Below are positions 1 through 8,966 of a stretch of 64,000 nucleotides of DNA, piece by piece. The notes beneath the pieces were generated by a model. The model searched no databases and was not told the DNA's origin. It saw nothing but the letters and a program-made list of their open reading frames with translations. This DNA comes from SB21 sp964415295. GTDB taxonomy: Bacteria; CLD3; SB21. Numbering within the stretch: position 1 is the first letter of the stretch; every line of letters begins with the position of its first letter. The DNA lies in NCBI GenBank assembly GCA_964415295.1, contig CAYPYN010000008.1, positions 62,001 through 126,000 of the forward strand. Direction: 5' to 3'. The translations under genes were made by a program, and so were the position numbers.

Positions 1-1
1 T

Positions 2-358
2 TCGATCCTGGCCGGCGTGATCGGGATCAGTGTGGCTTTTATCATGTATATTCGCAAAAGTATTAATGCCGATAAATTGGCCGAAGACTATAAACCGATC
101 TACACCGCGATCCTGAATAAATATTATGTGGATGAGGCGTACGACAAATTCATCGTATCGCCGATCAAATGGTGTTCGGACAAAGTATTGTGGAATTGGA
201 CGGATATTAAGCTGATCGATGGTCTTATTAAATTGATCGCCGTGACAATCGATCTGTCTGGGCGAATTCTGAGATTATTCCAGACGGGATATGTGCAGAC
301 GTATGCATTCTTCATATCTCTGGGCGCCGCGGTAGTGATCTATTATTTGATGAAATAG
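2..358 (+). CDS. nuoL: NADH-quinone oxidoreductase subunit L, C-terminal end (partial)
   Basis: This is the last ~118 residues of the largest antiporter-like membrane subunit of respiratory complex I. The gene enters from outside the window; the reading frame is open from base 2, and the GTG at 17 is internal. The visible part has a membrane helix, then a soluble stretch (DEAYDKFIVSPIK) like the loop before the last helix of NuoL, and ends with a hydrophobic helix finishing in YYLMK. It lies 28 bp upstream of nuoM, the standard nuoL-nuoM order. The call rests on the NuoL-like tail and on position; the proton-channel residues lie outside the window. Confidence 0.85.
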   Translation, partial: SILAGVIGISVAFIMYIRKSINADKLAEDYKPIYTAILNKYYVDEAYDKFIVSPIKWCSDKVLWNWTDIKLIDGLIKLIAVTIDLSGRILRLFQTGYVQTYAFFISLGAAVVIYYLMK

Positions 359-386
359 TTCTGATCTTAAGATAAGAGGCTTTTTG

Positions 387-1973
387 ATGGAAACTTACAG
401 CGCAATCGTATTATCCCTATTAATCTTTCTCCCGATGGCGGGAGTTCTGGTCCTTTCGTTCATTCCCCGCCAGAATGAGTATATGATCAAAATAGTGACG
501 CTCGCATTTTCAATAATTGTATTCGCTCTTTCGGTTCCGTTGTATTTCATGTACGACCTGAAGAACCCCGACATGCAGTTTGTGTATTCGGCCAACTGGT
601 TTCCAGACTGGGGGGCCTATTACACGATCGGCGCCGACGGCCTGAGCTTGCTTCTGATTCTGTTGACAACATTCATCATGCCGTTGGCCGTGGTGGCAGC
701 GTGGAACAGCGTTCACGCGCATGTCAAAGGATTTATGATATCCCTGCTGATGCTCGATGCCGGTATGATCGGTGTTTTCTGTGCAAGGGACATGCTGTTG
801 TTCTATGTTTTCTGGGAAGCTATGCTTGTGCCGATGTATTTGATCATCGGAATTTGGGGGCATGAACAGCGCATTCGAGCGGCGGTTACGTTCTTCCTGT
901 ATACTATGGCCGGAAGTTTATTCATGTTGGTTGCCATCCTTTATATGTATTTCCAAACAGGGCCGGTGATCGTCGACGGAAACATGATATCCAGACATTC
1001 CTTCTCAATTGAAGCTTTCATGGCCCTCCAGTTGCCTTACGATACGCAGGTATATCTTTTTTGGGCCTTTGCGCTGGCGTTCATGGTTAAAGTTCCCATG
1101 TTCCCGTTCCATACATGGCTTCCGTTGGCCCACGTGGAAGCGCCAACCGTCGGCTCCGTAAATCTGGCTGCCATTCTGCTGAAGATGGGACCTTACGGCT
1201 TCATGCGTTTTTGCATCCCGTTCTTTCCGGCCGTATCAGAACAATATACGCCGGTTATCATTACACTGGCCCTCATCGGAATCATTTACGGAGCGCTCGT
1301 GGCCATGGTACAGCCGGATGCGAAGAAGCTGATCGCTTATTCATCGGTGAGCCACCTGGGTTTCGTTATGCTTGGAATTTATTCCATGAATATCCAGTCG
1401 TGGCAAGGCGCCATGGTAATCATGATCGGGCATGGCATATCGACCGGAGCATTATTCTTCATGGTTGGGCTTTTATACGACCGTCGGCACACACGCCTGA
1501 TTTCAGAGTTTGGCGGATTGTGGAAGGCCATTCCGGTCTTCTCGGTCATATTCATGGTAGTGTGCTTATCTTCGCTCGGGTTGCCAGGCACCAACGGATT
1601 CGTCGGAGAGTTCCTGGTCCTGCTGGGCTCATTCAATGCGTCCATCGAACACGCGCAATTATACGCAACGATCGCCATGCTGGGAGTCATTCTTGCAGCC
1701 GTTTACCTGCTATGGATGTATCAACGTATGGTATTTGGGGAGATCACGAACGAGAAGAACAAATCACTCAAAGATCTTTCGTTCCGTGAGTATGTCGTAA
1801 TGATCCCATTTGTTCTTATGATTTTCTGGTTCGGTATATATCCGAAATCTCTGACCGATTGGACGGAAGCTACGTTACAAAAGACTTTGAAATCGTATCG
1901 TAGCGCGATCGAACAGGTGAAATCCAAGGAAGCGGAAAAAAACAAAAACGCAGCCGATCTGCAAGTTAAATGA
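387..1973 (+). CDS. nuoM: NADH-quinone oxidoreductase subunit M
   Basis: Membrane proton-pumping subunit of complex I, 528 residues, about 14 transmembrane segments, a normal length for NuoM. Seen in sequence: the channel glutamate in FYVFWEAMLVPMYL (equivalent to E. coli NuoM Glu144), the conserved lysine in FMVKVPMFPFHTWLP, the family block HVEAPTVGSVNLAAILLKMG, and SSVSHLGFVMLGI. The ATG at 387 is preferred over the TTG at 384 because AGAGG at 375-379 has proper spacing. It carries a charged, lysine-rich C-terminal extension. The stop is 6 bp before the next gene, suggesting one transcript from nuoL onward. Confidence 0.97.
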   Translation: METYSAIVLSLLIFLPMAGVLVLSFIPRQNEYMIKIVTLAFSIIVFALSVPLYFMYDLKNPDMQFVYSANWFPDWGAYYTIGADGLSLLLILLTTFIMPLAVVAAWNSVHAHVKGFMISLLMLDAGMIGVFCARDMLLFYVFWEAMLVPMYLIIGIWGHEQRIRAAVTFFLYTMAGSLFMLVAILYMYFQTGPVIVDGNMISRHSFSIEAFMALQLPYDTQVYLFWAFALAFMVKVPMFPFHTWLPLAHVEAPTVGSVNLAAILLKMGPYGFMRFCIPFFPAVSEQYTPVIITLALIGIIYGALVAMVQPDAKKLIAYSSVSHLGFVMLGIYSMNIQSWQGAMVIMIGHGISTGALFFMVGLLYDRRHTRLISEFGGLWKAIPVFSVIFMVVCLSSLGLPGTNGFVGEFLVLLGSFNASIEHAQLYATIAMLGVILAAVYLLWMYQRMVFGEITNEKNKSLKDLSFREYVVMIPFVLMIFWFGIYPKSLTDWTEATLQKTLKSYRSAIEQVKSKEAEKNKNAADLQVK

Positions 1974-1979
1974 TATTGA

Positions 1980-2942
1980 ATGATTGTGGTGAAATTCAGG
2001 TTATTTTTTTCAGCGTGTCTTTTGTGCCTGCTAATTCCGACTTATTTGCCGGCCTCTGAGCGTGCAGGTTTCTTTAAGTCTTCGGATAGTGTAAACATTT
2101 ACTACGAAACGGAAGGCGGAGGAGAACCGCTGATCCTGATTGCGGGCGGCCCCGGCGATTCCCATACCTATTTCAAACCCTACTTCAAAAATATCGCAAA
2201 ACAATTTACGATCGTCTATTTTGATGCTCGCGGACGCGGACGATCGGGCCGGTCGCCGGACGGTGTCTACACCGTTACCAAGGACGTCGAAGACCTTGAA
2301 CGGCTGCGGGCTGAACTCGGATTTGAAAAGGTCAATATTTTCGGCCATTCGTACGGAGGCCTTGTAGCGCAGAGTTATGCTGTGATGTATCCGGACAAGG
2401 TGAAGCGTTTGATTCTTTGCAGTACTTTTCATGGCGCCGAGGGTTGGCAGGACAATATTGATAATTGCAACCGGCATATTCAGCAAAGTTATCCGGATGT
2501 TTGGGCAAAGCTGATGGAATTCAGGAAGAGAATGTCATCCAATACGACCGAATGGAGAGCGGTTTATGATCCCTGTATCGGTAATTTGTATTGGTATAGC
2601 GTGAGCAAAATGAAAAAATACCAGGAAACCTTTCAAAAGATACGCCGTCCGGAAGATACATTCTCTGAGGAGGTCTATTATACGATCATCGGGTCGGATC
2701 CGGATTTTGAGGTCAATGGCACCATGAAAAGCCTCGATTTGAGACCGTTGTTGGGCTCGATCAAGGCGCCGACACTCGTATTGTGCGGGCGTGCGGATAA
2801 GATTGCAACTGTGAAGCAGTCGATGGAGATACAAAACGCCCTTCCGCAATCGAAGATATTCATTTTTGATAAAAGCGGCCATCTTCCTTTTGCCGAGCAA
2901 AACAAGAAATTTTCGGAGACCGTACTCCGGTTCCTCCAATAA
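1980..2942 (+). CDS. Exported alpha/beta hydrolase, proline iminopeptidase-like
   Basis: 320 residues with an N-terminal hydrophobic signal segment (residues 5-25), so probably periplasmic. The alpha/beta-hydrolase fold is shown by the oxyanion-loop motif AGGPGDSH (55-62), the nucleophile elbow GHSYGG (Ser124), a late Asp in CGRADKIAT and the catalytic His in DKSGHLPFAEQ. The GGPG motif and the cap between strands resemble S33 prolyl aminopeptidases, but the substrate cannot be read from sequence; a lipase or esterase role is possible. It starts 7 bp after nuoM within the complex I operon, a position with no obvious functional reason. Confidence 0.85.
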   Translation: MIVVKFRLFFSACLLCLLIPTYLPASERAGFFKSSDSVNIYYETEGGGEPLILIAGGPGDSHTYFKPYFKNIAKQFTIVYFDARGRGRSGRSPDGVYTVTKDVEDLERLRAELGFEKVNIFGHSYGGLVAQSYAVMYPDKVKRLILCSTFHGAEGWQDNIDNCNRHIQQSYPDVWAKLMEFRKRMSSNTTEWRAVYDPCIGNLYWYSVSKMKKYQETFQKIRRPEDTFSEEVYYTIIGSDPDFEVNGTMKSLDLRPLLGSIKAPTLVLCGRADKIATVKQSMEIQNALPQSKIFIFDKSGHLPFAEQNKKFSETVLRFLQ

Positions 2943-2956
2943 ACAAAGGTCGTTCC

Positions 2957-5900
2957 GTGCCGGAAAATCACCACATACTTTGTCCCAATTGCGCTAAAGC
3001 GGCATCGCTCGATCATAACGCATGTCCCTTCTGCCGTTACACGTTTGCTGCGGACATAAGGAAGTTCCTCCCTCTCTACAACGACGTTCTTGATAACGGA
3101 CTGCAGGCGGTGGCGGATGAATGTCTCAAGCTGATCAATTCCCAGCGCTACGAAGATGCGGCGTACCTGCTGCAGGTGCTTCTTGAAAAGGCGTATACGT
3201 ACGATGCGGATTTCCGAAAGATCGCCTTTGCGCTTCACGACCGGCATAAGGATGCGCTGGCGCTGATCTGCGCCGAAAAAGCGCTTCAGATCAATCCGCA
3301 GGACTCGTGGAATCACCATTGCGCCGCGCAATGCCACGCCGAGATTGGGATCCTCGATAAGGCGATCAAATACGGGCAGGAAGCGGTACAACTCGCGCCT
3401 AATGAATCGAGACACCACTCCATGCTCGCCGACGTGTATGATAAGCAGAATCAATATACGGCCTCGGCCAAAGAGTACCTGCATGCGACGGCGTTGACCG
3501 ATGTTTATGAAAAGGATTTCGAAAATATCATCGACGATGCCGTGGATGTGGTCCAGGTTGAATCCCACTACAGCGATCTAGTAAAGCATTATCCTGAATC
3601 ATCGTCGCTCCATTACGCTATGGGTAATCTCTATCTGGCCAAACTGTATTTTGAAAAAGCCGAGGATTGTTATAAAAAAGCGCTGGCGATCAAGCCGAAC
3701 CAGACGATCCTGATGAATAAGCTGGCCGATGTTTACCAAAAAGAAAATAAGGCCGAACAGGCGATTGCCGAATACAAAAAGATACTCGGTCTGGATGATA
3801 AGAATATCGAAAGCCTGAGGAGTCTCGGTAAACTATACAAGGAACGCGGAAGCTGGACCGAAGCGCTGGCCTACTTCGAAAAAATACTCAAACTCAATCC
3901 CAAGGACAGTAACGCGGCGTACGAAACCAAAGAGATGTACCGCAAACTGAACAATCCGCAAAAGGCGATCGAGATCATGAAGGAGTACCAGAAGGCGGAT
4001 GTGAGTTATTTCAACTGGGCCATGCATCATATATTTGAGATACTATACTACGATCTCAAAGACGACAAACAGCTCAGCGAATTAGTTGAGAAAACCTATC
4101 CGAATAAAGTCAACGACTCCTTTGTCTATGATTATTACGGATACAGCCTGATGAATCTTGGGCGCCTGGACGAAGCTGTAAAATCCTTTGAACGGTTTAT
4201 CGAACTGGAGCCGAAGAACGCAAGAGTCATGCGGGAGCTTGGCCGCGTATTCTGCGACCTCCAGAGATACCAGGAAGCGATCGAAATTCTTACCAAATCC
4301 TTTGCGATCGAAAGCAAAAATTCCTATGGATTCTATTATCTCGCTCTCGCCTATCACAAGCTGGGTAAGGACGATATTGCCAAGAAGACCCTCGAGGAAG
4401 GCAAACATCTCGATCCCAACTACAAGTGGTTTGACGACCTGCTCATGGAAATCGATCCTAACTATCAGTCCGCAGCGACTCAGGATACGGCCGTCCAGGA
4501 CACCACTTCCGCCGGAACGGGTGTATTGGGAGAAACGGTGGCGGCCGGCATGCCCAACTTTCTCCGTGATCTGACTCAACTTGCCAAAGAAGGCAAGATC
4601 GACGACATCTACGGGCGTGAAACGGAATTGCGGGAGTTGATTGAGGTTCTCTGCCGCCGCAGTAAAGCCAATCCGCTGATCGTCGGCCAGCCCGGCGTGG
4701 GCAAAACCGTACTGGTCAATGGGCTTGCGCACCTGCTGGCTCGCGGTGAAGTGCCGGACATTCTGCGGGAATACCGTTTGCTGGAACTTGAGGTGTTTGC
4801 CGTGGTAGCCGGTACGCGTTATGTTGGAACACTGGAACAAAAATTTATGCAGCTGGCGCAATTCTGCCGCACCAATAAAGTGATTATTTTTATCGATGAA
4901 CTGCATACGCTCATGGGCGCCGGTTCCTACAGTTCCCATGAAACGGGCGGGCTTGACGAAATGTTTAAGCCGCTCATGACCCAACCCGACTTCAAACTGA
5001 TCGGCGCTACGACCGATGAGGAATATCAGAAAAATATTGCAAAAAGCGGCGCTTTTGACCGCCGGTTTACGCGTATCACGGTTTTTGAACCCGGTAAAGA
5101 CGAGACAATGAAGATCATCGAGTCTTTGAGAGGTAAGCTGGAACCCTTTTACCATGTTACGATCAGCGAGCGCATGCTGAGAACGGTCATCGATCTTGCG
5201 GATAAATATGTGAAGAACCGCTATTTTCCGGACAAAGCCTGCGATATACTTGAGCGCGCTTCGATCAAGGCAAGCCTGGCCCGTCCATTGAAAAGCAAAG
5301 AGACGCTGGCCGTGGCTGAAGAACATATCGTCCAGGCCGTTTCGCAAGTGACGCGTATCCCGGAAAGCAATATCCAGATCGACGCGATGGGGGGTATGAT
5401 GTCGCTGGAAGATCGTTTACGCTCGCGCGTGGTGGGTCAGGAGGACGCAATCACCAAGGTCTCTGAAGTGGTTCGTATGACGAAAAGCGGATTGGATATC
5501 AATCCGGAACGTCCGGATGGCGTATTCCTCTTTGTTGGACCTACGGGCGTGGGCAAGACCGAACTGGCCAAGGCTCTGGCCGAAGCACTCGAAGGCAGTG
5601 AGAAAAGACTGGTACGGATCGATATGTCGGAATACAACGATCAGTACGCGCTGTCCAAATTGATCGGCACAGCACCGGGATTCGTTGGTTATGAGGACGA
5701 AGGGCGTTTGACCAAAGCCGTGCGTGAAGATCCTTCAGCGGTCATTCTTCTGGATGAGATCGAAAAGGCGCATCCGAAGATTTATGAGGCATTCCTTCAG
5801 GTATTTGATGATGGCCGCATGACGGACGGAAAAGGACAGACGATCTCCTTCTCACACACGACGATCATAATGACGTCCAACCTCGGGGCGGAACATATTT

Positions 5901-6319
5901 ACGGAAAAGTCAAACTCGGTTTTACCAGCGGTAACGGCGATGTCAATGCGGAGATCAAAGAGGGGATCACGGAATCGCTGAAAAAACATTTTAGTCCGGA
6001 GTTTCTCAACAGGATCGACGAAGTGATCTTTTTCAAAGCACTGGATGAGGACGTTCTCAAACAGATCGCTCAACAGAAGATTCAGATAATCATCAAACGA
6101 TTTGCAGAAAAAGAAATTCGTATTCATATTGACAAAGAAATTGTGGATTTATGCGTTCGCGGGCTGGATATACGACGGGAAGGTGCCCGCGGATTGAATC
6201 GTTCTCTGGAAGATACCATCTCCCGCCCGTTATCGCGGGTCATGATCGAAAATCCAGGGTGCAAGGCCTTCACGATCAAACGTCATGACAACGAGGTCGT
6301 TGTGATGCGAGGAACCTAA
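2957..6319 (+). CDS. Zinc-ribbon/TPR/Clp-type double AAA+ ATPase fusion
   Basis: 1120 residues, start GTG at 2957. Order: a CxxC...CxxC zinc ribbon (Cys9, 12, 23, 26); about ten TPR units to residue ~490; a short linker rich in A, T, D and G; then two AAA+ modules. Module 1 has Walker A GQPGVGKT (577-584) and Walker B IIFIDELHTLMG; module 2 has Walker A GPTGVGKT (861-868), Walker B VILLDEIEKAH and sensor IIMTSNLGAEH. The long ClpB middle coiled coil is not apparent, so the ATPase half is ClpA/ClpC-like. An LGF tripeptide (YGKVKLGFTSG) sits where ClpC proteins carry the ClpP-docking loop. The usual Clp N-domain is replaced by ribbon plus TPRs, suggesting a protein-recruiting unfoldase (inference). 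It lies between nuoM and nuoN. Confidence 0.9.
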   Translation: MPENHHILCPNCAKAASLDHNACPFCRYTFAADIRKFLPLYNDVLDNGLQAVADECLKLINSQRYEDAAYLLQVLLEKAYTYDADFRKIAFALHDRHKDALALICAEKALQINPQDSWNHHCAAQCHAEIGILDKAIKYGQEAVQLAPNESRHHSMLADVYDKQNQYTASAKEYLHATALTDVYEKDFENIIDDAVDVVQVESHYSDLVKHYPESSSLHYAMGNLYLAKLYFEKAEDCYKKALAIKPNQTILMNKLADVYQKENKAEQAIAEYKKILGLDDKNIESLRSLGKLYKERGSWTEALAYFEKILKLNPKDSNAAYETKEMYRKLNNPQKAIEIMKEYQKADVSYFNWAMHHIFEILYYDLKDDKQLSELVEKTYPNKVNDSFVYDYYGYSLMNLGRLDEAVKSFERFIELEPKNARVMRELGRVFCDLQRYQEAIEILTKSFAIESKNSYGFYYLALAYHKLGKDDIAKKTLEEGKHLDPNYKWFDDLLMEIDPNYQSAATQDTAVQDTTSAGTGVLGETVAAGMPNFLRDLTQLAKEGKIDDIYGRETELRELIEVLCRRSKANPLIVGQPGVGKTVLVNGLAHLLARGEVPDILREYRLLELEVFAVVAGTRYVGTLEQKFMQLAQFCRTNKVIIFIDELHTLMGAGSYSSHETGGLDEMFKPLMTQPDFKLIGATTDEEYQKNIAKSGAFDRRFTRITVFEPGKDETMKIIESLRGKLEPFYHVTISERMLRTVIDLADKYVKNRYFPDKACDILERASIKASLARPLKSKETLAVAEEHIVQAVSQVTRIPESNIQIDAMGGMMSLEDRLRSRVVGQEDAITKVSEVVRMTKSGLDINPERPDGVFLFVGPTGVGKTELAKALAEALEGSEKRLVRIDMSEYNDQYALSKLIGTAPGFVGYEDEGRLTKAVREDPSAVILLDEIEKAHPKIYEAFLQVFDDGRMTDGKGQTISFSHTTIIMTSNLGAEHIYGKVKLGFTSGNGDVNAEIKEGITESLKKHFSPEFLNRIDEVIFFKALDEDVLKQIAQQKIQIIIKRFAEKEIRIHIDKEIVDLCVRGLDIRREGARGLNRSLEDTISRPLSRVMIENPGCKAFTIKRHDNEVVVMRGT

Positions 6320-6355
6320 CTGAAAATTGTAACAACTTAAATCTGCGGAGGATTT

Positions 6356-7822
6356 GTGGAAATCATCATTCCCGACACCAACATGTGGGCGATCATGCCT
6401 CAGATCATTCTGAGTATCGGCGCTTTCCTGGTGCTACTACTCGGCGTCTTTATGCACAGCATGAGAAAATGGATCGGCTACATCTCGTTTTTTACGTGTC
6501 TGATCGCGCTGCTCAGCGTTTTCATACAATGGGATATGGACGTGACCGCATTCAGCGGCATGATCACGGTCAATTATCTCACCAATGCTTTTTCGGCCAT
6601 CATCCTGGTGAGTTCTGCGCTGATCTTCCTGGTCACCAATGCGGACGTGGACGAACATAAGATCGGAGAATTCTATTCGATCGCCCTAATGTCCACCACG
6701 GGCATGCTTATTATGGCGTCGAGCCTGAACCTGATGGTCATCTTCCTCGGCCTCGAGATCATGTCGATAGGATTATATGTTCTGATCAGCATGAACCGTG
6801 CCCGGATCCGTTCGTTAGAGGCCGGAATGAAATATTTTCTTTTAGGAGCATTCTCCTCCGGTTTCTTTTTATATGGTATTTCTCTGACTTACGGGGCCAC
6901 GGGCAGTTTTGATTTGAGTCAGATCGCTCAGTATCTGCAAAAGAATAATCTCCTCGGCGACCCTCTTATGATGGCGGGATTGGGATTGTTGTTGATCGGT
7001 TTCGGTTTCAAGGTGGCTCTGGTGCCTTTTCATATGTGGATTCCCGATGTGTACCAAGGCTCTCCGGCGCCCATCACGGCATTCATCGCCACAGGCCCGA
7101 AAGTTGCCGCCTTTGCCGCTTTTATGCGCGTGTTCATTGACACCATGGGCGGCCTGCATCTCGATTGGTCCAACATTCTTTTTTGGATAAGCATTTTCAG
7201 TATGATCGGCGGAAACTTCATGGCCTTGATACAGAAAGATATCAAACGTATGCTGGCTTTCTCCAGTATCGCGCATGCCGGATACATTATTATGGCTATT
7301 ATCGCCGGACCGCTTCTGATGAAAAGCGACCCGATGGCGGCACCTTCCTCGATCGTTTTTTATGTGATGGTGTATGCGCTGACCAATATCACGGCCTTTA
7401 CGATCATTCATGTGTTCGAGAGCCGCGAAGGAAAGAATCTGAATGTCGACGACTTTGCCGGATTCGGCTTCCGTTATCCCTTGCTGTCGGTGGGCATGTC
7501 CATTGCGATGCTTTCCATGGCGGGCTTTCCGCTGACCGGGGGTTTTATCGGTAAGCTGCAGATTTTTTCGGCGGCCGTGGATGCGGGCTACGTGGTACTC
7601 ACCATCATTGCGATCGCGGCCTCGGTTGTTTCGGTTTATTATTATCTCGGCGTCATGGTGAAGATGTATTTTACCGAAGCGGAAAAGGAATTGGATGACA
7701 TCCGCATCTCCAAGAGTACCTGGTTTGCCATTTTGGCTACCAGCGCCAGCCTGATAATTCTGGGAATCATCCCGTCGGTTGCCGCCGAAGCGGCCCGAGG
7801 ATTATTCCATCTGTTTATGTAA
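6356..7822 (+). CDS. nuoN: NADH-quinone oxidoreductase subunit N
   Basis: Third antiporter-like proton-pumping subunit of complex I, 488 residues and about 14 membrane helices, a typical length. Diagnostic segments are FLGLEIMSIGLYVL (channel glutamate), GFGFKVALVPFHMWIPDVYQGSP with the conserved lysine, and FSSIAHAGYIIMA. The start is GTG at 6356 behind GCGGAGG at about 6346-6352. A 36-bp gap separates it from the Clp fusion gene, so transcription probably continues from nuoM through the two unrelated genes. A rho-independent terminator follows 29 bp after the stop. Confidence 0.97.
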   Translation: MEIIIPDTNMWAIMPQIILSIGAFLVLLLGVFMHSMRKWIGYISFFTCLIALLSVFIQWDMDVTAFSGMITVNYLTNAFSAIILVSSALIFLVTNADVDEHKIGEFYSIALMSTTGMLIMASSLNLMVIFLGLEIMSIGLYVLISMNRARIRSLEAGMKYFLLGAFSSGFFLYGISLTYGATGSFDLSQIAQYLQKNNLLGDPLMMAGLGLLLIGFGFKVALVPFHMWIPDVYQGSPAPITAFIATGPKVAAFAAFMRVFIDTMGGLHLDWSNILFWISIFSMIGGNFMALIQKDIKRMLAFSSIAHAGYIIMAIIAGPLLMKSDPMAAPSSIVFYVMVYALTNITAFTIIHVFESREGKNLNVDDFAGFGFRYPLLSVGMSIAMLSMAGFPLTGGFIGKLQIFSAAVDAGYVVLTIIAIAASVVSVYYYLGVMVKMYFTEAEKELDDIRISKSTWFAILATSASLIILGIIPSVAAEAARGLFHLFM

Positions 7823-7850
7823 CGGATGAACAAAGTTGTTTGACCATTTT

Positions 7851-7884
7851 TAGTTCCCGTCGCAAGGCGGGAACTAATTTTTTT
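7851..7884 (+). terminator. Rho-independent terminator after nuoN
   Basis: A perfect 9-bp stem, TAGTTCCCG at 7851-7859 with CGGGAACTA at 7868-7876, encloses an 8-nt loop and is followed by an A and then seven T. It lies directly after nuoN and 20 bp before the ddl start, so it marks the end of the complex I transcript. Confidence 0.8.
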
Positions 7885-7903
7885 GAATTCAGCGGAAGAA
7901 ATC

Positions 7904-8917
7904 ATGAAAATTGCGGTATTATTGGGCGGAACTTCCAGCGAACGCAAAGTTTCGCTGGCGTCCGGAACAGCCATTGCGCAGGCTTTGAAGAATCTTGGGC
8001 ATGAGGTGATTCTGCTGGATCCGGCTTTCGGAAAAGATCAACGGATCGAATCACTCGATCAGGTTGGCCAGATGCCGCCGGAACTGAATGAATTGAAAAA
8101 ACTTCCGGCCGAGCAGGGGAAAGCGTTATTCGAGCTGGTAGAATTGATCACGGCACAAAAATGTGACATCGTATTCAACGCATTACACGGGGGCATCGGA
8201 GAGAACGGTGTGATTCAATCGTTGTTCGAGGCGGCCAGGATCCAATATACCGGATCGCGGGTGATGGCCAGTGCGCTGGCGATGAATAAGGTTACGTCCA
8301 AACATGTGTTCATCTCCCACGGAGTTCCAACCGCGGAGTTCCTTTTTTACAGAAAAGGGGCTGATTTCGAAGCGGCCCGGAACGCGATCCTTTCAAAATT
8401 CACATTCCCCATCGTGATCAAACCCAATGAAGAAGGTTCTACCGTGGGCTTGAGTATCGTCAAAGCGGAAAGTGAATTGGCGGTAGCCTGGAAGAAAGCG
8501 GAAGCCTATGGCGATATTCTTGTGGAGAGATACATAGCCGGTCGGGAACTCACGGTGGCCGTTCTTGGCGATAAGGCTCTTCCGGTGGTCGAGATTATTC
8601 CCGAAGGCGGATTCTATGATTACGAACATAAATACACCAAAGGGAAAACCAATTACGTTTGTCCGGCCGAAATCCCCAAAGAAGTTTCGGATGCTGCAAA
8701 ACAATTTGCCGTAAAAGCCTTTCAGGGCCTGCTGTGTTCGGCGTATGCGCGAATCGATTTTCGTTTGAGCGATAAGAACGAACTCTATTGCCTCGAGGTG
8801 AATACTTTACCCGGAATGACGGCTACCAGTCTCGTGCCGAAAGCGGCGAAAGCGGAGGGGATGGAATTCGATTCGCTCATTCAAAGTATTGTCACGTTAT
8901 CCTTGAATGAAAATTAG
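7904..8917 (+). CDS. ddl: D-alanine--D-alanine ligase
   Basis: ATP-grasp enzyme that joins two D-alanines for the peptidoglycan stem peptide, in the cytoplasm. 337 residues from the ATG at 7904 (GCGGAAG just upstream); a TTG at 7883 would overlap the terminator and is unlikely. Motifs: N-terminal AVLLGGTSSERKVSLASG, FNALHGGIGENGVIQ, PIVIKPNEEGSTVGLSIV (ATP-grasp lysine and glycine loop), ILVERYIAGRELTVAV, and the Mg-binding end CLEVNTLPGMTATSLVPKA. Normal family length. Its neighbours are not cell-wall genes, so it appears monocistronic. Confidence 0.96.
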   Translation: MKIAVLLGGTSSERKVSLASGTAIAQALKNLGHEVILLDPAFGKDQRIESLDQVGQMPPELNELKKLPAEQGKALFELVELITAQKCDIVFNALHGGIGENGVIQSLFEAARIQYTGSRVMASALAMNKVTSKHVFISHGVPTAEFLFYRKGADFEAARNAILSKFTFPIVIKPNEEGSTVGLSIVKAESELAVAWKKAEAYGDILVERYIAGRELTVAVLGDKALPVVEIIPEGGFYDYEHKYTKGKTNYVCPAEIPKEVSDAAKQFAVKAFQGLLCSAYARIDFRLSDKNELYCLEVNTLPGMTATSLVPKAAKAEGMEFDSLIQSIVTLSLNEN

Positions 8918-8966
8918 AAATTGTAAATTTTGAATTTGAAATTAATTGCTTCTGAAAGAGTTGAAA

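Noticed and set aside
1115..1789. 224-residue plus-strand frame overlapping nuoM
   Set aside because: Out-of-frame shadow of a well-conserved membrane subunit; Arg/His/Gly-rich with no membrane or domain pattern.
4082..5347. 421-residue open frame on the minus strand inside the Clp fusion gene
   Set aside because: It lies wholly antisense to a gene with clear conserved motifs; its residues show no domain and no ribosome site.
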